Source: an uncultured Bacteroidales bacterium (GTDB lineage Bacteria; Bacteroidota; Bacteroidia; Bacteroidales; P3). Taken from it: a DNA stretch of 64,000 bases. The notes under the pieces were generated by a model, which had not been told where the DNA came from, made no database searches, and saw nothing but the letters and a program-made list of their open reading frames with translations. Numbering within the stretch: position 1 is the first letter of the stretch; the number at the start of each line of letters is the position of its first letter. Both the position numbers and the translations under genes were made by a program. Where the stretch lies: positions 62,001 through 126,000 of the forward strand of contig CAMUZR010000003.1 of assembly GCA_947165255.1 (NCBI GenBank), read 5' to 3'. This document shows positions 1 to 9,597 of this stretch, piece by piece.

Positions 1-616
1 AGGTGATTTTCACCTGCAGCAGACCGGCGGAGCGATTGACAATCTTGGCCAAGGTGTCGGCATCGTAGTATTGGAGCCGGCAGTTGATGCCGAAACGGGC
101 GCGCAAAGGGGCGGTGAGCATGCCGGAGCGGGTAGTGGCCCCGATAAGAGTGAAGGGTTTGAGGTTGAGCTGGACACTGCGGGCGGCGGGGCCGGACTCG
201 ATGAGAATGTCGATTTTGTAGTCCTCCATGGCGGAGTAGAGGTACTCCTCAACGACGGGCGAGAGACGGTGGATTTCGTCGATGAAGAGCACGTCGTTGG
301 CCTCGAGGGAGGTGAGCATACCGGCGAGGTCGCCCGGTTTGTCGAGCACCGGGCCAGAGGTCATTTTGATATTGACGCCCAATTCGTTGGCAATGATATA
401 GGAGAGAGTGGTCTTGCCTAAGCCGGGAGGACCGAAAAGGAGGACATGGTCGAGTGGCTCGCCTCGCTGTTTGGCCGCCCCGACGAAAATCCGTAGGTTG
501 TCAAGCACCTGCTGCTGCCCCGCAAAGCTGTCGAAACCTTTAGGACGGAGGGCGCGTTCCACCTCACGTTCTTGCGCCGACTGGCTGTAACCGGTAGCAT
601 CTAAGTTGTTGTTCAT
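1..616 (-). CDS. ruvB: Holliday junction branch-migration ATPase RuvB (5' part, cut by window edge)
   Basis: The minus-strand frame starts at ATG 616-614 and runs off the left edge, giving 205 of the roughly 340 residues usual for RuvB. Visible are Walker [10 protein letters not shown] (residues 62-70), Walker B/DExH FIDEIH (111-116) and the sensor-1 stretch [11 protein letters not shown], all diagnostic of RuvB. With RuvA and RuvC it drives branch migration of recombination intermediates in the cytoplasm. The missing part is the C-terminal winged-helix DNA-binding domain. A Bacteroidota -7 promoter element lies about 20 nt upstream of the start. The gene is divergent from the stress protein at 741. 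Identification is firm. Confidence 0.96.
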   Translation of the reverse strand, partial: MNNNLDATGYSQSAQEREVERALRPKGFDSFAGQQQVLDNLRIFVGAAKQRGEPLDHVLLFGPPGLGKTTLSYIIANELGVNIKMTSGPVLDKPGDLAGMLTSLEANDVLFIDEIHRLSPVVEEYLYSAMEDYKIDILIESGPAARSVQLNLKPFTLIGATTRSGMLTAPLRARFGINCRLQYYDADTLAKIVNRSAGLLQVKIT

Positions 617-636
617 TCGAGTAGACTTTGAGGGTG

Positions 637-644
637 CAAAGATA
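637..644 (-). promoter_or_regulatory. -7 promoter element of ruvB
   Basis: Reads TATCTTTG on the minus strand, matching the Bacteroidota TAnnTTTG consensus, about 20 nt before the ruvB start. No clear -33 TTTG is seen. Confidence 0.6.
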
Positions 645-740
645 CAAAAAAAATAAGATATAGTGTTTTTTTTGCATTCAGGGCAATAATAAAATCGTGG
701 ACAACGCGTTATTTGGATAAAGAATATAAAAACATAAATT

Positions 741-1580
741 ATGAGATCTATTATCGTTGGTACTGACTTTTCAGAGGGGTCGTACATTGCACTTGAATTG
801 GCAATAGACATAGCCAACCGAATGGAATGTGGCGTTGAGGTCATTTGGGTGAAACGCCAGAAGAGGCTGATGGATGACGAACAGGTGGACATGCTGGCCC
901 ACTTGGCCGAAGAGAAGTTGGCGGCCATCTGCAAGGAACACGAGCCCAAACTGAAATACGGAAAAATACGGTGGGAGGTATGCGAAGGCAAGGTGGCCCC
1001 AGTGCTGGCCCGCCATGCCATCCACGCCAATGCCCCACTCATTGTCATTGGCACAAATGGAGCCTCCGGATTTGAGAAATACTGGATGGGAAGTACCGCC
1101 GTGCGCATCGTGCAGGAGGCCACCGTGCCAGTGATTACTATCCGACAGGGCTTTAACTTCCATAAGGAATTGGAGCGCATAGTGGTGCCGCTGCGCGTGA
1201 ACCTCAACTCACGCCAGAAAGTTACGCCCGCGGCCGAATTGGCCCGCCTGTTCGGAGCCGAGGTGCACCTGCTGGGTCTCTACGATGCCGAGGCGCAACT
1301 CAACGAATTGCAGATATACCTGATGCAGGCCGCCGAACTCATGGGCAAGCAAGGCGTCCGCTGCACTTCTACCATACAGAAGTACTCCAACTATAGCGAT
1401 GCCCTCCTGACCTATGCCGAGGGCATAAATGCCGACCTAGTGGTTATCAATACCGAGCAGGACCGCAAGTTGGCACAGCTTTTCCTCGGCACCAATGCCC
1501 AGCAGATTGTCCATAACGCACAATTGCCCGTACTCAGCGTTCACCCCAACGACAAACTCTTCTTCCTCTCCAAGTCATGA
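741..1580 (+). CDS. Universal stress protein, tandem two-domain UspA family
   Basis: 279 residues with two UspA-like alpha/beta domains (about 1-140 and 148-275). The first domain carries the full ATP-binding signature G-X2-G-X9-G-S ([15 protein letters not shown], residues 104-118); the second is degenerate (NTEQDRKL...LGTNA), so only one nucleotide site is expected. Family members are cytoplasmic stress and energy-state proteins without a single defined reaction. The stop codon overlaps the start of the next gene by 4 nt (ATGA), so the two are probably translationally coupled. Confidence 0.9.
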   Translation: MRSIIVGTDFSEGSYIALELAIDIANRMECGVEVIWVKRQKRLMDDEQVDMLAHLAEEKLAAICKEHEPKLKYGKIRWEVCEGKVAPVLARHAIHANAPLIVIGTNGASGFEKYWMGSTAVRIVQEATVPVITIRQGFNFHKELERIVVPLRVNLNSRQKVTPAAELARLFGAEVHLLGLYDAEAQLNELQIYLMQAAELMGKQGVRCTSTIQKYSNYSDALLTYAEGINADLVVINTEQDRKLAQLFLGTNAQQIVHNAQLPVLSVHPNDKLFFLSKS

Positions 1581-2824
1581 GCCGGGTAGTCATAGTGGGA
1601 GCAGGAGCGGCCGGCATGATGGCGGCCGTGGCAGCCGCCGAACAGGGGGCAGAGGTGGTGCTGCTGGAAAAGATGGACCAGGCGGGGCGGAAACTGCGCA
1701 TCACCGGCAAGGGCCGCTGCAACCTCACGAACACGGCTCCGCTGAAGGAGTTCATCACCCATATCGGACCCGACGGCCGCTGGATGCGCAATTGTTTTGC
1801 CCAGATGTTCAACACTCAGTTGATGGACTTTTTTGAGCAGCGCAATGTGCCGCTGGTGGAGGAGCGCGGCAACCGCGTTTTTCCTAAAAGCGGCAAGTCG
1901 CTGGACATCTTTCTTGCTCTCATAAACGACTTGGAGGCGCGGCCGAATGTGGAAATAAGGAAAAATTGTGCCGTCAAAAGCCTCACCGAAGACTGCCACG
2001 GGGTACGCCTTCAGGACGGCACCACAGTGCGTGGCGACACCCTGGTCATCGCCACTGGCGGACTCTCCTACCCCACCACCGGCTCCACCGGCATTGGCTA
2101 TCGTCTGGCCGAGGAGGCCGGGCACACGGTCGTTCCGCAGGTGCCCTCGCTGGTGTCGCTCACTTGCGAGGAGCCCATACCTCAGGAGCTGGAAGGTTTT
2201 GTGCTGAAGAACGTTGGACTGAGCATTACCAAAGCCGACGGAAAGAAACTCTACGACAATTTCGGCGAAATGACCTTCACACGCCACGGCATCGACGGTC
2301 CCATTGTGCTTTCGGCCAGCCGGCAGGTGAGCCGTCGGCTACATGACGGCGAGAAGCTCGTTGCCCACATAGACCTAAAGCCGGCCTTGGATGATGACAA
2401 ATTGGACCACCGACTGATTGCCGACCTAGACGGCAACGGCAACCGACTCTTTCACGACGCCCTCCGCCTATGGCTACCGGCCGAGCTAGTGCAGTTGGCA
2501 CTCGACCGCTGCCATATCGAATATTACAAACGGCTGCACCAAATCAATGCCGCCGAGCGCAAACGCCTCCTCGGCTTTTTAAAGAATGTGCAATTTACCC
2601 TCATCGGCACAGGCGACTACAATACCGCCGTGGTCACCCAAGGAGGCGTGGATACCAAGGAAATCAACCCCAAGACAATGGAGTCGAAATTGGTGGGGGG
2701 ACTCTATTTTGCCGGCGAGGTGCTCAACTTGGATGCCGACACAGGAGGATTCAATCTCCAGATTGCCTTTTCTACTGGATTTGCCGCCGGCCGCGCCGCG
2801 GCTGGGCAGCAGCCCCTGTCTTAA
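1577..2824 (+). CDS. FAD-dependent oxidoreductase, HI0933/YhiN family (BaiN-like)
   Basis: 415 residues. The N-terminal Rossmann motif GAGAAG (residues 8-13) binds FAD. GKGRCNLTN (about 45-53) and the C-terminal GGLYFAGEVLNLDADTGG region are hallmarks of the HI0933/YhiN flavoprotein family, annotated as NAD(P)/FAD-dependent oxidoreductases; the physiological substrate is not known from sequence. Length is normal. It overlaps the preceding stress-protein gene by 4 nt, suggesting one transcript. Confidence 0.92.
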   Translation: MSRVVIVGAGAAGMMAAVAAAEQGAEVVLLEKMDQAGRKLRITGKGRCNLTNTAPLKEFITHIGPDGRWMRNCFAQMFNTQLMDFFEQRNVPLVEERGNRVFPKSGKSLDIFLALINDLEARPNVEIRKNCAVKSLTEDCHGVRLQDGTTVRGDTLVIATGGLSYPTTGSTGIGYRLAEEAGHTVVPQVPSLVSLTCEEPIPQELEGFVLKNVGLSITKADGKKLYDNFGEMTFTRHGIDGPIVLSASRQVSRRLHDGEKLVAHIDLKPALDDDKLDHRLIADLDGNGNRLFHDALRLWLPAELVQLALDRCHIEYYKRLHQINAAERKRLLGFLKNVQFTLIGTGDYNTAVVTQGGVDTKEINPKTMESKLVGGLYFAGEVLNLDADTGGFNLQIAFSTGFAAGRAAAGQQPLS

Positions 2825-2839
2825 AACCCACCAAATCAA

Positions 2840-3424
2840 ATGCCAATGAAACATATCGTATTACTGCTTTCTTTGTTTGCCGCCCTTGTCATGATGGCAC
2901 TAACGACCGAAGGACAGCCGCTGCGGCATTACGAGACCCAGGTCAATTCGTTCAAACTGTATGATGCCGCATCGATGGCCAAGTACGCCTTTCGTATTGA
3001 CCAGCAGCGCAATCGGGTGAAAGACAACCCCGAAGACTGGGAGGACATTATTTTTACCAATCGCGACCACACCAGCCATATCCGGTTGATTCACCACCCG
3101 GGCGACGCAGCCTACGAAATGGCCGGATTTGAAGTTCGCCGTGGCCTGCCCGATGCCGACGAGACCCACTACGCCACCCTCCCCGACAAGGTGTTCATGA
3201 CCCCCAACGGCATAATGATAGGACTTAAAGAGAATGAGGTAATTGACATCCAAGGACAGCCCCACAGCATTTTCAGAGAGGGCGACTATACTGTTTACAA
3301 CTATATTGACGAGAACCCAAAATCGTGGATTTTACGCAGATACAACCAGGTGGGCTATATCATTCAGTTTTGGTTCCTCGACGGAGTGTTAGTTAGATAT
3401 AGTTTTGGATTTGAATACCCCTGA
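2840..3424 (+). CDS. Small exported protein of unknown function
   Basis: 194 residues with an N-terminal signal peptide (MKHIVLLLSLFAALVMMA..., cleavage likely after TEGQ). The first Met is two codons upstream of an equally good start at 2846. The mature part is rich in charged and aromatic residues with no family I recognise; it has no lipobox, so a soluble periplasmic protein is likely. It follows the flavoprotein by 15 nt and probably shares its transcript. It converges on the ABC-F gene with only 23 nt between the stops. Confidence 0.75.
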   Translation: MPMKHIVLLLSLFAALVMMALTTEGQPLRHYETQVNSFKLYDAASMAKYAFRIDQQRNRVKDNPEDWEDIIFTNRDHTSHIRLIHHPGDAAYEMAGFEVRRGLPDADETHYATLPDKVFMTPNGIMIGLKENEVIDIQGQPHSIFREGDYTVYNYIDENPKSWILRRYNQVGYIIQFWFLDGVLVRYSFGFEYP

Positions 3425-3447
3425 TATTCATTGTATGGCATAGGGGG

Positions 3448-5382
3448 TCACCCTTTCCCTTCCTGAAAATCGTCGACGGCAATGGTGGCATCCTCCCAGG
3501 CCTCCATCTGTTTGTCAAGCTGTTCTTTGAGCGATTGGTACTGGGCGTAGAAATCGGCATCCTGAGCATTGCCCGAAGCAAGGAGGGCCTCTTTTTCCGC
3601 AATCAGTCCTTCCAGGCGCTCTATCTCCTTTTCTATCTTCTCAACCGCATTGCGCAGTTTGCGCAGTTCACGCTCGCGGTCCTTACTCTGCTCGTATGCC
3701 TGGCGTCCTTGGCTTTGGGCGGCTTTGGAACTTTCCGCGGTTCGAGATAGCCGAGCCCGTTCTTTGGCATTCTCGGCCTCACGCCAGTCGAGAAACTCGT
3801 AAATGTCCCCTTTGAACTCATGGACAGTCCCATCGCGGAATTCATAAAGCATCTCGGTAAGGCCGTCGAGAAAATCGCGGTCGTGCGACACTAAGATAAG
3901 GGTGCCGGTGTATTGGAGAAGGGCATTTTTAAGGATGTCCTTAGAATCCATGTCCAGGTGATTGGTAGGCTCGTCGAGTACCAGGAGGTTAGAGGGTGTC
4001 AACAGCAGTTTGGCCAAAGCCAAACGCGCCTTTTCTCCGCCCGAAAGGACTTTCACCTTTTTGTCGCAATCTTCGGTATCGAATAGGAACTGACCTAAAA
4101 TGTTGCGTATTTTTGGGCGGATGTCGCCGGTGGCAATGTCGTCGATAGTTTGGAAGACGGTCTTCTCGCCGTCAAGCATGGCAGCCTGATTCTGGGCATA
4201 GTAGCCCACCTGCACTTGCGCCCCTAACTTGAAGGTGCCGGTATAGTCCTTGATGTCGCCTACGATAATCTTGGCCATGGTGCTTTTGCCCTCGCCATTC
4301 TTTCCCACGAAGGCCACTTTTTTGCCAGAAGTGAGCAGAAAGTCGACGTTGTCGAACACCTGCAGGTCGCCGTAGGCCTTGCCCAAACGTTCTGCCTCTA
4401 CTACAATCTTGCCACTGTGTGGCGCAGGCTGGAACTGGAAATGGATGTTCGCGGTGCTTACCTCGTTAATTTTTACCATCTCCATCTTGTCTAACATTTT
4501 GATGCGGGACTGGACCTGCTTGCTTTTGGTAGCCTTGTAGCGGAAACGCTCGATGAACGCCTCAATCTGCGCCACCTGCCGCTGTTGGGCAGTGAGCTGT
4601 GCCATCTGGGACGCACGGCGTTCCTGCATCTGAATGACGTATTGGGAATAGGAGCATTTGTAGTCGTAGATGCGGCCTGCCGTAATCTCGATAGTGCGCT
4701 TCGTGATGTTGTCAAGAAATGTGCGGTCGTGGGACACCAGCACCACGGCTCCCGGGTAGCCCTGCAGGAAATCCTCCAGCCACTGGATGGATTCAATGTC
4801 AAGGTGGTTGGTGGGCTCGTCGAGCAGAAGAAAGTCGGGCTGGCGCAAGAGGAGTTTGGCAAGTTCGACACGCATCTGCCAGCCCCCGCTAAATTCTGCC
4901 ACTGGCCGATGGAAGTCGGAATGTTTGAAACCTAAGCCTAACAAGACCTTCTCCGTATGCTCCTGTCGGCTGTCGGCACCGAGCAGCATCATCTGCTCCG
5001 TCACTTCGTTATGACGGTTGAGCAGACGGGTATAGCCGTCTGATTCGTAATCGGTACGTTCGGCAATCTCGTCGGCAAGACGCTGCCCAAGTGCCATCAA
5101 TTCGTCAATACGGCTGAAAGCCGTGAGCGCCTCGTCTATCACAGTGCGGGAGGTGTCGGGAACCATCTCCTGGGGCAGATAGCCCACCTCTTGGCCAGCG
5201 GACATGACCAAAGAGCCTGTTTCGGGCTGCTGCAAGCCACAGAGAATCTTCAGCAGTGTAGACTTGCCGGCGCCATTCTTTCCCACCAAACCCACTCGGT
5301 CGTGGTCGGCAATATTAAAAGTAACGCCATCGAAAAGGTTGGTGCCCGTGAACTGCACCGAGAGATTATTTACAGCTATCAT
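3448..5382 (-). CDS. ABC-F family ATPase (ribosome-associated)
   Basis: About 644 residues from ATG 5382; the frame stays open to a GTG at 5412, but the family normally begins at MIAVNNLSVQF. Two fused ABC ATPase domains are present: Walker A GLVGKNGAGKST and AFVGKNGEGKST, signatures FSGGWQMR and LSGGEKAR, and both LLLDEPTNHLD Walker B motifs. There are no membrane segments. The linker and the charged C-terminal coiled coil (about 540-640, KDRERELRKLRNAVEKIEKE...) fit Uup/YdiF-type ABC-F factors, which act on ribosomes. The exact subtype is not resolved. Confidence 0.93.
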   Translation of the reverse strand: MIAVNNLSVQFTGTNLFDGVTFNIADHDRVGLVGKNGAGKSTLLKILCGLQQPETGSLVMSAGQEVGYLPQEMVPDTSRTVIDEALTAFSRIDELMALGQRLADEIAERTDYESDGYTRLLNRHNEVTEQMMLLGADSRQEHTEKVLLGLGFKHSDFHRPVAEFSGGWQMRVELAKLLLRQPDFLLLDEPTNHLDIESIQWLEDFLQGYPGAVVLVSHDRTFLDNITKRTIEITAGRIYDYKCSYSQYVIQMQERRASQMAQLTAQQRQVAQIEAFIERFRYKATKSKQVQSRIKMLDKMEMVKINEVSTANIHFQFQPAPHSGKIVVEAERLGKAYGDLQVFDNVDFLLTSGKKVAFVGKNGEGKSTMAKIIVGDIKDYTGTFKLGAQVQVGYYAQNQAAMLDGEKTVFQTIDDIATGDIRPKIRNILGQFLFDTEDCDKKVKVLSGGEKARLALAKLLLTPSNLLVLDEPTNHLDMDSKDILKNALLQYTGTLILVSHDRDFLDGLTEMLYEFRDGTVHEFKGDIYEFLDWREAENAKERARLSRTAESSKAAQSQGRQAYEQSKDRERELRKLRNAVEKIEKEIERLEGLIAEKEALLASGNAQDADFYAQYQSLKEQLDKQMEAWEDATIAVDDFQEGKG

Positions 5383-5481
5383 GTTGTGTTTCGGATAATG
5401 AGTTTTGTCCACCTAGGTGTCCCTAGGTTATAGAGAACCCTGGCAGCCCTGGCCGAGTCCCCTCTTTATACTATCGTTTAC

Positions 5482-5526
5482 AAAAAAAGACTTAAGAATT
5501 AGGACTGCGTCTTAATTCTTAAGTCT
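5482..5526 (-). terminator. Intrinsic terminator between the tonB-like gene and the ABC-F gene
   Basis: A perfect 14-bp stem (AGACTTAAGAATTA at 5488-5501 pairs with 5513-5526) with an 11-nt loop. On the minus strand it is followed by a run of T (5482-5488), so it should end the tonB-like transcript. Confidence 0.85.
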
Positions 5527-5547
5527 CTTTCCGATGTCAGAACAAAC

Positions 5548-6237
5548 CTACTGCAGGTTGAAGTTGACAGGGAGGTTGAACTGGGAACGAACGGGTTTGC
5601 CGCGCTGTTTACCAGGTTTCCAACGAGGCATACCTTTGACGACGCGCACAGCTTCGGCACCGCAACCGCCGCCGATGTCACGCAGGATTTTGATATTTCC
5701 TACGCGGCCGTCCTTCTCAACGACGAAGGAAACGAACACACGACCAGTGATGTTGTTCTCCTTGGCCAGCTGGGGGTACTTGATGTTCTCGGCAAGATAC
5801 TTGGAGAGGGCTTCGAGACCGCCAGGGAATTCGGCATCTTCCTCAACCACGAGGAAAATTTCCTCTTCGGCCACTTCTTCTTCTTCTTCAACCTCGACGC
5901 GAGTGAACTCTTCCTGAGCCTTGTTGGCGTTATCGTCGGCGTTGATCAGACCTACCTCATTGGTAAGTTCGGCATCGTTCTCCACGACCGTAAGGTCTGT
6001 GGCAACAACCTCGGGCTCTTCGGGAGGTGGCGGGGGGGTCTCTTCCGGCGGCGTATTGAGAATATCGGCATCAATCTCCGAATCGACGGTACGGGTGGAC
6101 ACTTCCTTCACCTCCTTGTCGTACTTGCGGACATTGAAAGCGACCAACACAGCAGCCAAAATGACTACCAAACCAATTTCCAAGAACAATCCTCTGCGAT
6201 TTTCAAGGTCTGCCTTTGGGGTTTTCTTTGCTTCCAT
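5548..6237 (-). CDS. TonB-like energy transducer, C-terminal TonB domain (copy 1)
   Basis: About 229 residues from ATG 6237 (MEAKKTPKADLENRRG); an upstream in-frame Met at 6333 lies in AT-rich leader and is unlikely. One membrane helix near residue 20 (GLVVILAAVLVAFNV) is followed by an acidic, Pro-rich periplasmic linker (TPPEETPPPPPEEPE) and a C-terminal TonB domain with the typical FPGGLEAL, YPQLAKENNITGRVFVSFVVEKDG and PRWKPGKQRGKPV stretches. It is a tandem paralogue of the gene at 6388-7077 and lies downstream of a TonB-dependent barrel gene, so it may energise that transporter (inference). Confidence 0.9.
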   Translation of the reverse strand: MEAKKTPKADLENRRGLFLEIGLVVILAAVLVAFNVRKYDKEVKEVSTRTVDSEIDADILNTPPEETPPPPPEEPEVVATDLTVVENDAELTNEVGLINADDNANKAQEEFTRVEVEEEEEVAEEEIFLVVEEDAEFPGGLEALSKYLAENIKYPQLAKENNITGRVFVSFVVEKDGRVGNIKILRDIGGGCGAEAVRVVKGMPRWKPGKQRGKPVRSQFNLPVNFNLQ

Positions 6238-6387
6238 GTTATTTATTTTTAATTTGTTATTTACACTTAAGGACGCTTTTAGGGCATCTTTTTTCAAGTC
6301 CAAAGATAGCAATTTTTCTTGAATTATCAACAATTCGATGTAAAAAATTTTTTCTTGGGAGGTGAAGAAGCCCTCCCCTACAGAGCA

Positions 6388-7077
6388 CTAACGCAGTTCG
6401 AAGTTGACCGGCACCGTATAGGAGGTTCTGACAGGGCGACCGTTTTGACGGCCAGGCGTCCATTTGGGCATCATCTTGATGACGCGCACGGCCTCGACAC
6501 CGCACCCGCCCCCAATTTCACGAGCTACCTTTACGTGTGACACACTTCCGTCCTTCTCCACGACGAAGGTGATATAGACCTTGCCTGTGATGCCTCCGTC
6601 CTTGGCCAGCTGGGGATACCTAATGTTATCGGCCAGAAACCGCATCAGGGCGGCCACACCACCTGGGAATTCAGCCTCCACCTCGGGAGCAATCTGAACC
6701 ACGTCCTCATCATCAATTTCCTCAACAGGAACCTCTACCTGCACAAACTCCGGCGCAGCTCGGTTAAAGGCATCACCATAGTCTACGGGAATGGCCTCAT
6801 TGGCGGGAGTCTGATTGTCGCTAATCACCTTCAGATCGGTCATAGGCGTTTCAATCTCGACAGGCGGATCGGGAGGGGTTGTCTCGGTGGGAGGGACGAT
6901 GAATTCTTCGGGAATTTGCCAACGGTCAGCTCGGCTGAGCCCCTCGTTGGCCATGCTGTCGTATGACCTGACATTGAACGCCGCTAAAACGGCTGCCAGC
7001 ACTACTACCATTCCGATTTCACCGAACAGCACCTTGCTCCTTTCAAGGTCTGCTCTTCTGCTTTTCTTACTTTCCAT
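6388..7077 (-). CDS. TonB-like energy transducer, C-terminal TonB domain (copy 2)
   Basis: 229 residues with the same layout as its neighbour: conserved basic N-terminus (ESKKSRRADLERSK), one membrane helix (GMVVVLAAVLAAFNV), a Pro/Glu linker and a C-terminal TonB domain (FPGGVAALMRFLADNIRYPQLAKDGG, MMPKWTPGRQNGRPV). Equal length and identical layout mark the pair as a tandem duplication that has since diverged. It is separated from the upstream barrel gene by 277 bp, so it may have its own promoter. Confidence 0.9.
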   Translation of the reverse strand: MESKKSRRADLERSKVLFGEIGMVVVLAAVLAAFNVRSYDSMANEGLSRADRWQIPEEFIVPPTETTPPDPPVEIETPMTDLKVISDNQTPANEAIPVDYGDAFNRAAPEFVQVEVPVEEIDDEDVVQIAPEVEAEFPGGVAALMRFLADNIRYPQLAKDGGITGKVYITFVVEKDGSVSHVKVAREIGGGCGVEAVRVIKMMPKWTPGRQNGRPVRTSYTVPVNFELR

Positions 7078-7334
7078 AACTTTGGTTTTTAAAGGGTTAG
7101 TATTATAAAGTTGAAACCTGGTAGTAGTCTGTCATGTCTAATGTGATAAGGATTTAGGTCTTTTTTTATTATGATAACGTCAACTTTGCACTTTTATTGT
7201 ATCATCTTTTGAAAAAAGTGAAATAATCCTAATTTTTTATGTTTTAAAACAATCAAGCAATAATGCAAAAACCTCCAGTTGTCCATCCATTCGGCATTGA
7301 TCGGAAAGCATGTCAACACTGGAGATAAGGTGGT

Positions 7335-7354
7335 GGGGGGGGGAAAAAAAAAAA
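7335..7354. repeat. Homopolymer double tract G9-A11 directly after the barrel gene stop codon
   Basis: Nine G then eleven A on the plus strand. On the minus strand this places T11 directly after the TAG stop of the barrel gene, following a GC-rich segment, so it may act as a terminator U-tract; it is also a place where length errors or slippage are likely. Confidence 0.6.
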
Positions 7355-9553
7355 CTATTTTTCGCCCCCTGTGCGGGCTTTGCCCTCCAGCTCCATCTTG
7401 CCCAACCGAAGGGTGAGGCCCAGGGAGACATAGCGCGAGCTGTTGCGCTGGGTTGAGGCAGAGGCCAGATAGGGGTTGAGGCCGGTAAAGGTGCTGACAT
7501 AGCTGCCAAAGAGGTCCTTGGCGTTGAGGTAGAGCGAGAGCCGGCGGTCCAACAGGTCGGCGCTGACCCCGAAGTCGGCCACGAAGGTGGGGTCGGAAAA
7601 GTACATGAAGGTGAGCTGCCGCGTATTGTAGCGGATGTTGCCAAAGAGCTGCAATTTGTTCCACAGTTTGGTCCAGACGTTGAGTCGGACCGAGGCGTTC
7701 CATTGGGAGCGGTCGTTCCACTGGTCGGGACGGAAAAGCACGTGGTAGGCATAGTTGTTGAGCGACAATTCGAGGCGGGCGTTGAAGAAGGCGGTGGGAC
7801 GGTAGGTGAGGTTGAGAATGGCCCCGGCAGTGTGGGAGCGACCAATGTTGGCGGGCACGGAGAAGGAAACAGCCCGTCCATAGACGGGGTGGTAGACCAC
7901 GTCATTGAGGGTGCCTATCTGGTTGGTGGAGGCGCGGTAATAGAAGTTGAGCCCGAGAGAGCCGAAACCATCCCAGTACTTCTGCCAACTGCCTTCGACA
8001 TTATGGGTGTGGGCGGGGACCAACTGGGGGTTGCCGGTCGTGAAGCTCCATTCGCCGTACTCGATAAAGTCGCTCAGGCTGACGGCTCCGGGGCGCGAGG
8101 AGCGGTGGGTGTAGCTGAGTGCGAAGTTGTGCATGTTGTCGGTGTGATAGGAAAGATGGAGGGACGGCACCCAAAAGGGGAAGCGGGCTTGGGTTTCGAC
8201 GGAGCGGTAGCCACTATAAGAGGTGGAGGAATGGTCTTGCCCCAGCTGCAGGCCGGCCTTGGCGGTGAAGTGGCCCAGGCGGCGCTGGAGGGTGGCGAAG
8301 GCGTGGTAGCTCAGATCGGTGTTGGAGCGGGTGAAACTGCGGAGGGTGTCGCGACGGAGGCCGGGAAGGCTGTCGCGGGTGTAATGGTAGTGGCTGGGGA
8401 AGTTGTAGTTGAAACTGCCACCCACCTCGGCCTCCCAATCGTTTGCAAAAGGGAAGGCGTAGCCGCCGTCGAGGTTGGTCATGGCCCAGTTGTCGAAGCG
8501 CATCACCTCCCACAGCTGGCGGTCGAGGGTGGGCTGCTCGGCATACTGGCGCACCATGGTGGCGGTGCTTTGGTAGCCATAGCCGTTGATGCCGCCTCGC
8601 AGCCACAGCTTGCGCCCCTTGTCGTCGAAACGGCGGGTGTAGTCAGCACCCGCGAAATAACCACCCTGCGGCACGGTGCCGTCGTTGGTGGCGTGAAAGC
8701 TGTAGTTGCCGGGGGCATAGATGTACTCACGCCAGTCCTGCTCGACCACAGTGGCACTGAGGTAGAAGGAGGGGTAGCCGCCGGCCCAAAAGGTGAGCGT
8801 TCGCTGGGTGTCGAAGTCGTAGGTGCCGCTGAAGTGGAGGTAGCCGCCATGGCGGTAATAGTCGTGGCGCGAAGTGGAAGACTGGGTGGCAGTGAGGTCG
8901 CCCGAGGGGGTGAGGAGGGTGATTGAGCCCTGTCCGGTGTTCCAAGTGTGGCTGTAGTCGTATTCGACGTAGGCGTTGAAAGAGAATTTCTTGCCTCCAT
9001 AGACATAGGAGAGCCAAGGGGAGACCTGGGGGCGCTGGTTGCCACTGGCTCCGAGGGCCAGGAACTCGTTGCGCTGAATCCGCTTGGTGGTGACGATGTT
9101 CACCACCGGTCCTCCGCCACCGTAACGGGCAGAGGGATTGGAGATGACCTCGATGCGCTCGATGCTGTTGGCGGGCAGGAGTTTGATGTACTCTTTGAGG
9201 TTCTCACCGCTGAGGTGCGAGGGGCGGTCGTTGAGCCACACCTCTACGCTTTGCGAGCCGCGCAGGGTGATGTTGCCTTCGGCATCGACCTCTATGCCAG
9301 GGGTGTTCTGCAAGGCGTCGGTGGCCGAGCCGTTCTGGACGGAAGGGTCTTCGGCAACGTTGTAGAGCTGCTTCTCGCCATCGACGGCAAAGAGGGGCCG
9401 CTGGGCAACGACCTGCACCTCCTCCAGAGCCTTGGCCGAAGGGGAGAGGTAGATGGAGTCGGTCTGCGAGGTGGCCAGAGTGTCGGTATTTTGGGCGTAG
9501 GTCGCGCCCGCTGCTGTCAGGAGCGACAGCAGCAACAAGAGTTGCTTTTTCAT
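7355..9553 (-). CDS. TonB-dependent outer-membrane beta-barrel receptor (OMP_b-brl_3 type)
   Basis: 732 residues. Signal peptide (MKKQLLLLLSLLTAAGATYAQ), then a plug domain (about 45-155: EEVQVVAQRP...ATDALQNTPGIEVD..ITLRGSQSVEVWLNDRP...IERIEVISNPSARY) and a long aromatic-rich barrel ending in LRLGKMELEGKARTGGEK. The carboxypeptidase-like N-terminal domain common in this family is absent. Ligand unknown. It follows the TlpA-like gene by 44 nt and sits in a BlaI/M56-controlled cluster, so its expression is probably tied to that regulator (inference). Confidence 0.88.
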   Translation of the reverse strand: MKKQLLLLLSLLTAAGATYAQNTDTLATSQTDSIYLSPSAKALEEVQVVAQRPLFAVDGEKQLYNVAEDPSVQNGSATDALQNTPGIEVDAEGNITLRGSQSVEVWLNDRPSHLSGENLKEYIKLLPANSIERIEVISNPSARYGGGGPVVNIVTTKRIQRNEFLALGASGNQRPQVSPWLSYVYGGKKFSFNAYVEYDYSHTWNTGQGSITLLTPSGDLTATQSSTSRHDYYRHGGYLHFSGTYDFDTQRTLTFWAGGYPSFYLSATVVEQDWREYIYAPGNYSFHATNDGTVPQGGYFAGADYTRRFDDKGRKLWLRGGINGYGYQSTATMVRQYAEQPTLDRQLWEVMRFDNWAMTNLDGGYAFPFANDWEAEVGGSFNYNFPSHYHYTRDSLPGLRRDTLRSFTRSNTDLSYHAFATLQRRLGHFTAKAGLQLGQDHSSTSYSGYRSVETQARFPFWVPSLHLSYHTDNMHNFALSYTHRSSRPGAVSLSDFIEYGEWSFTTGNPQLVPAHTHNVEGSWQKYWDGFGSLGLNFYYRASTNQIGTLNDVVYHPVYGRAVSFSVPANIGRSHTAGAILNLTYRPTAFFNARLELSLNNYAYHVLFRPDQWNDRSQWNASVRLNVWTKLWNKLQLFGNIRYNTRQLTFMYFSDPTFVADFGVSADLLDRRLSLYLNAKDLFGSYVSTFTGLNPYLASASTQRNSSRYVSLGLTLRLGKMELEGKARTGGEK

Positions 9554-9597
9554 GGGAATTAGGTATTTACTATTTGGTGCGCTGTTTGGATTATTGC

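Noticed and set aside
7703..8926. 407-codon plus-strand ORF opposite the TonB-dependent barrel gene
   Set aside because: Gly/Val-rich translation without any motif; a shadow of the codon bias of the real minus-strand gene.
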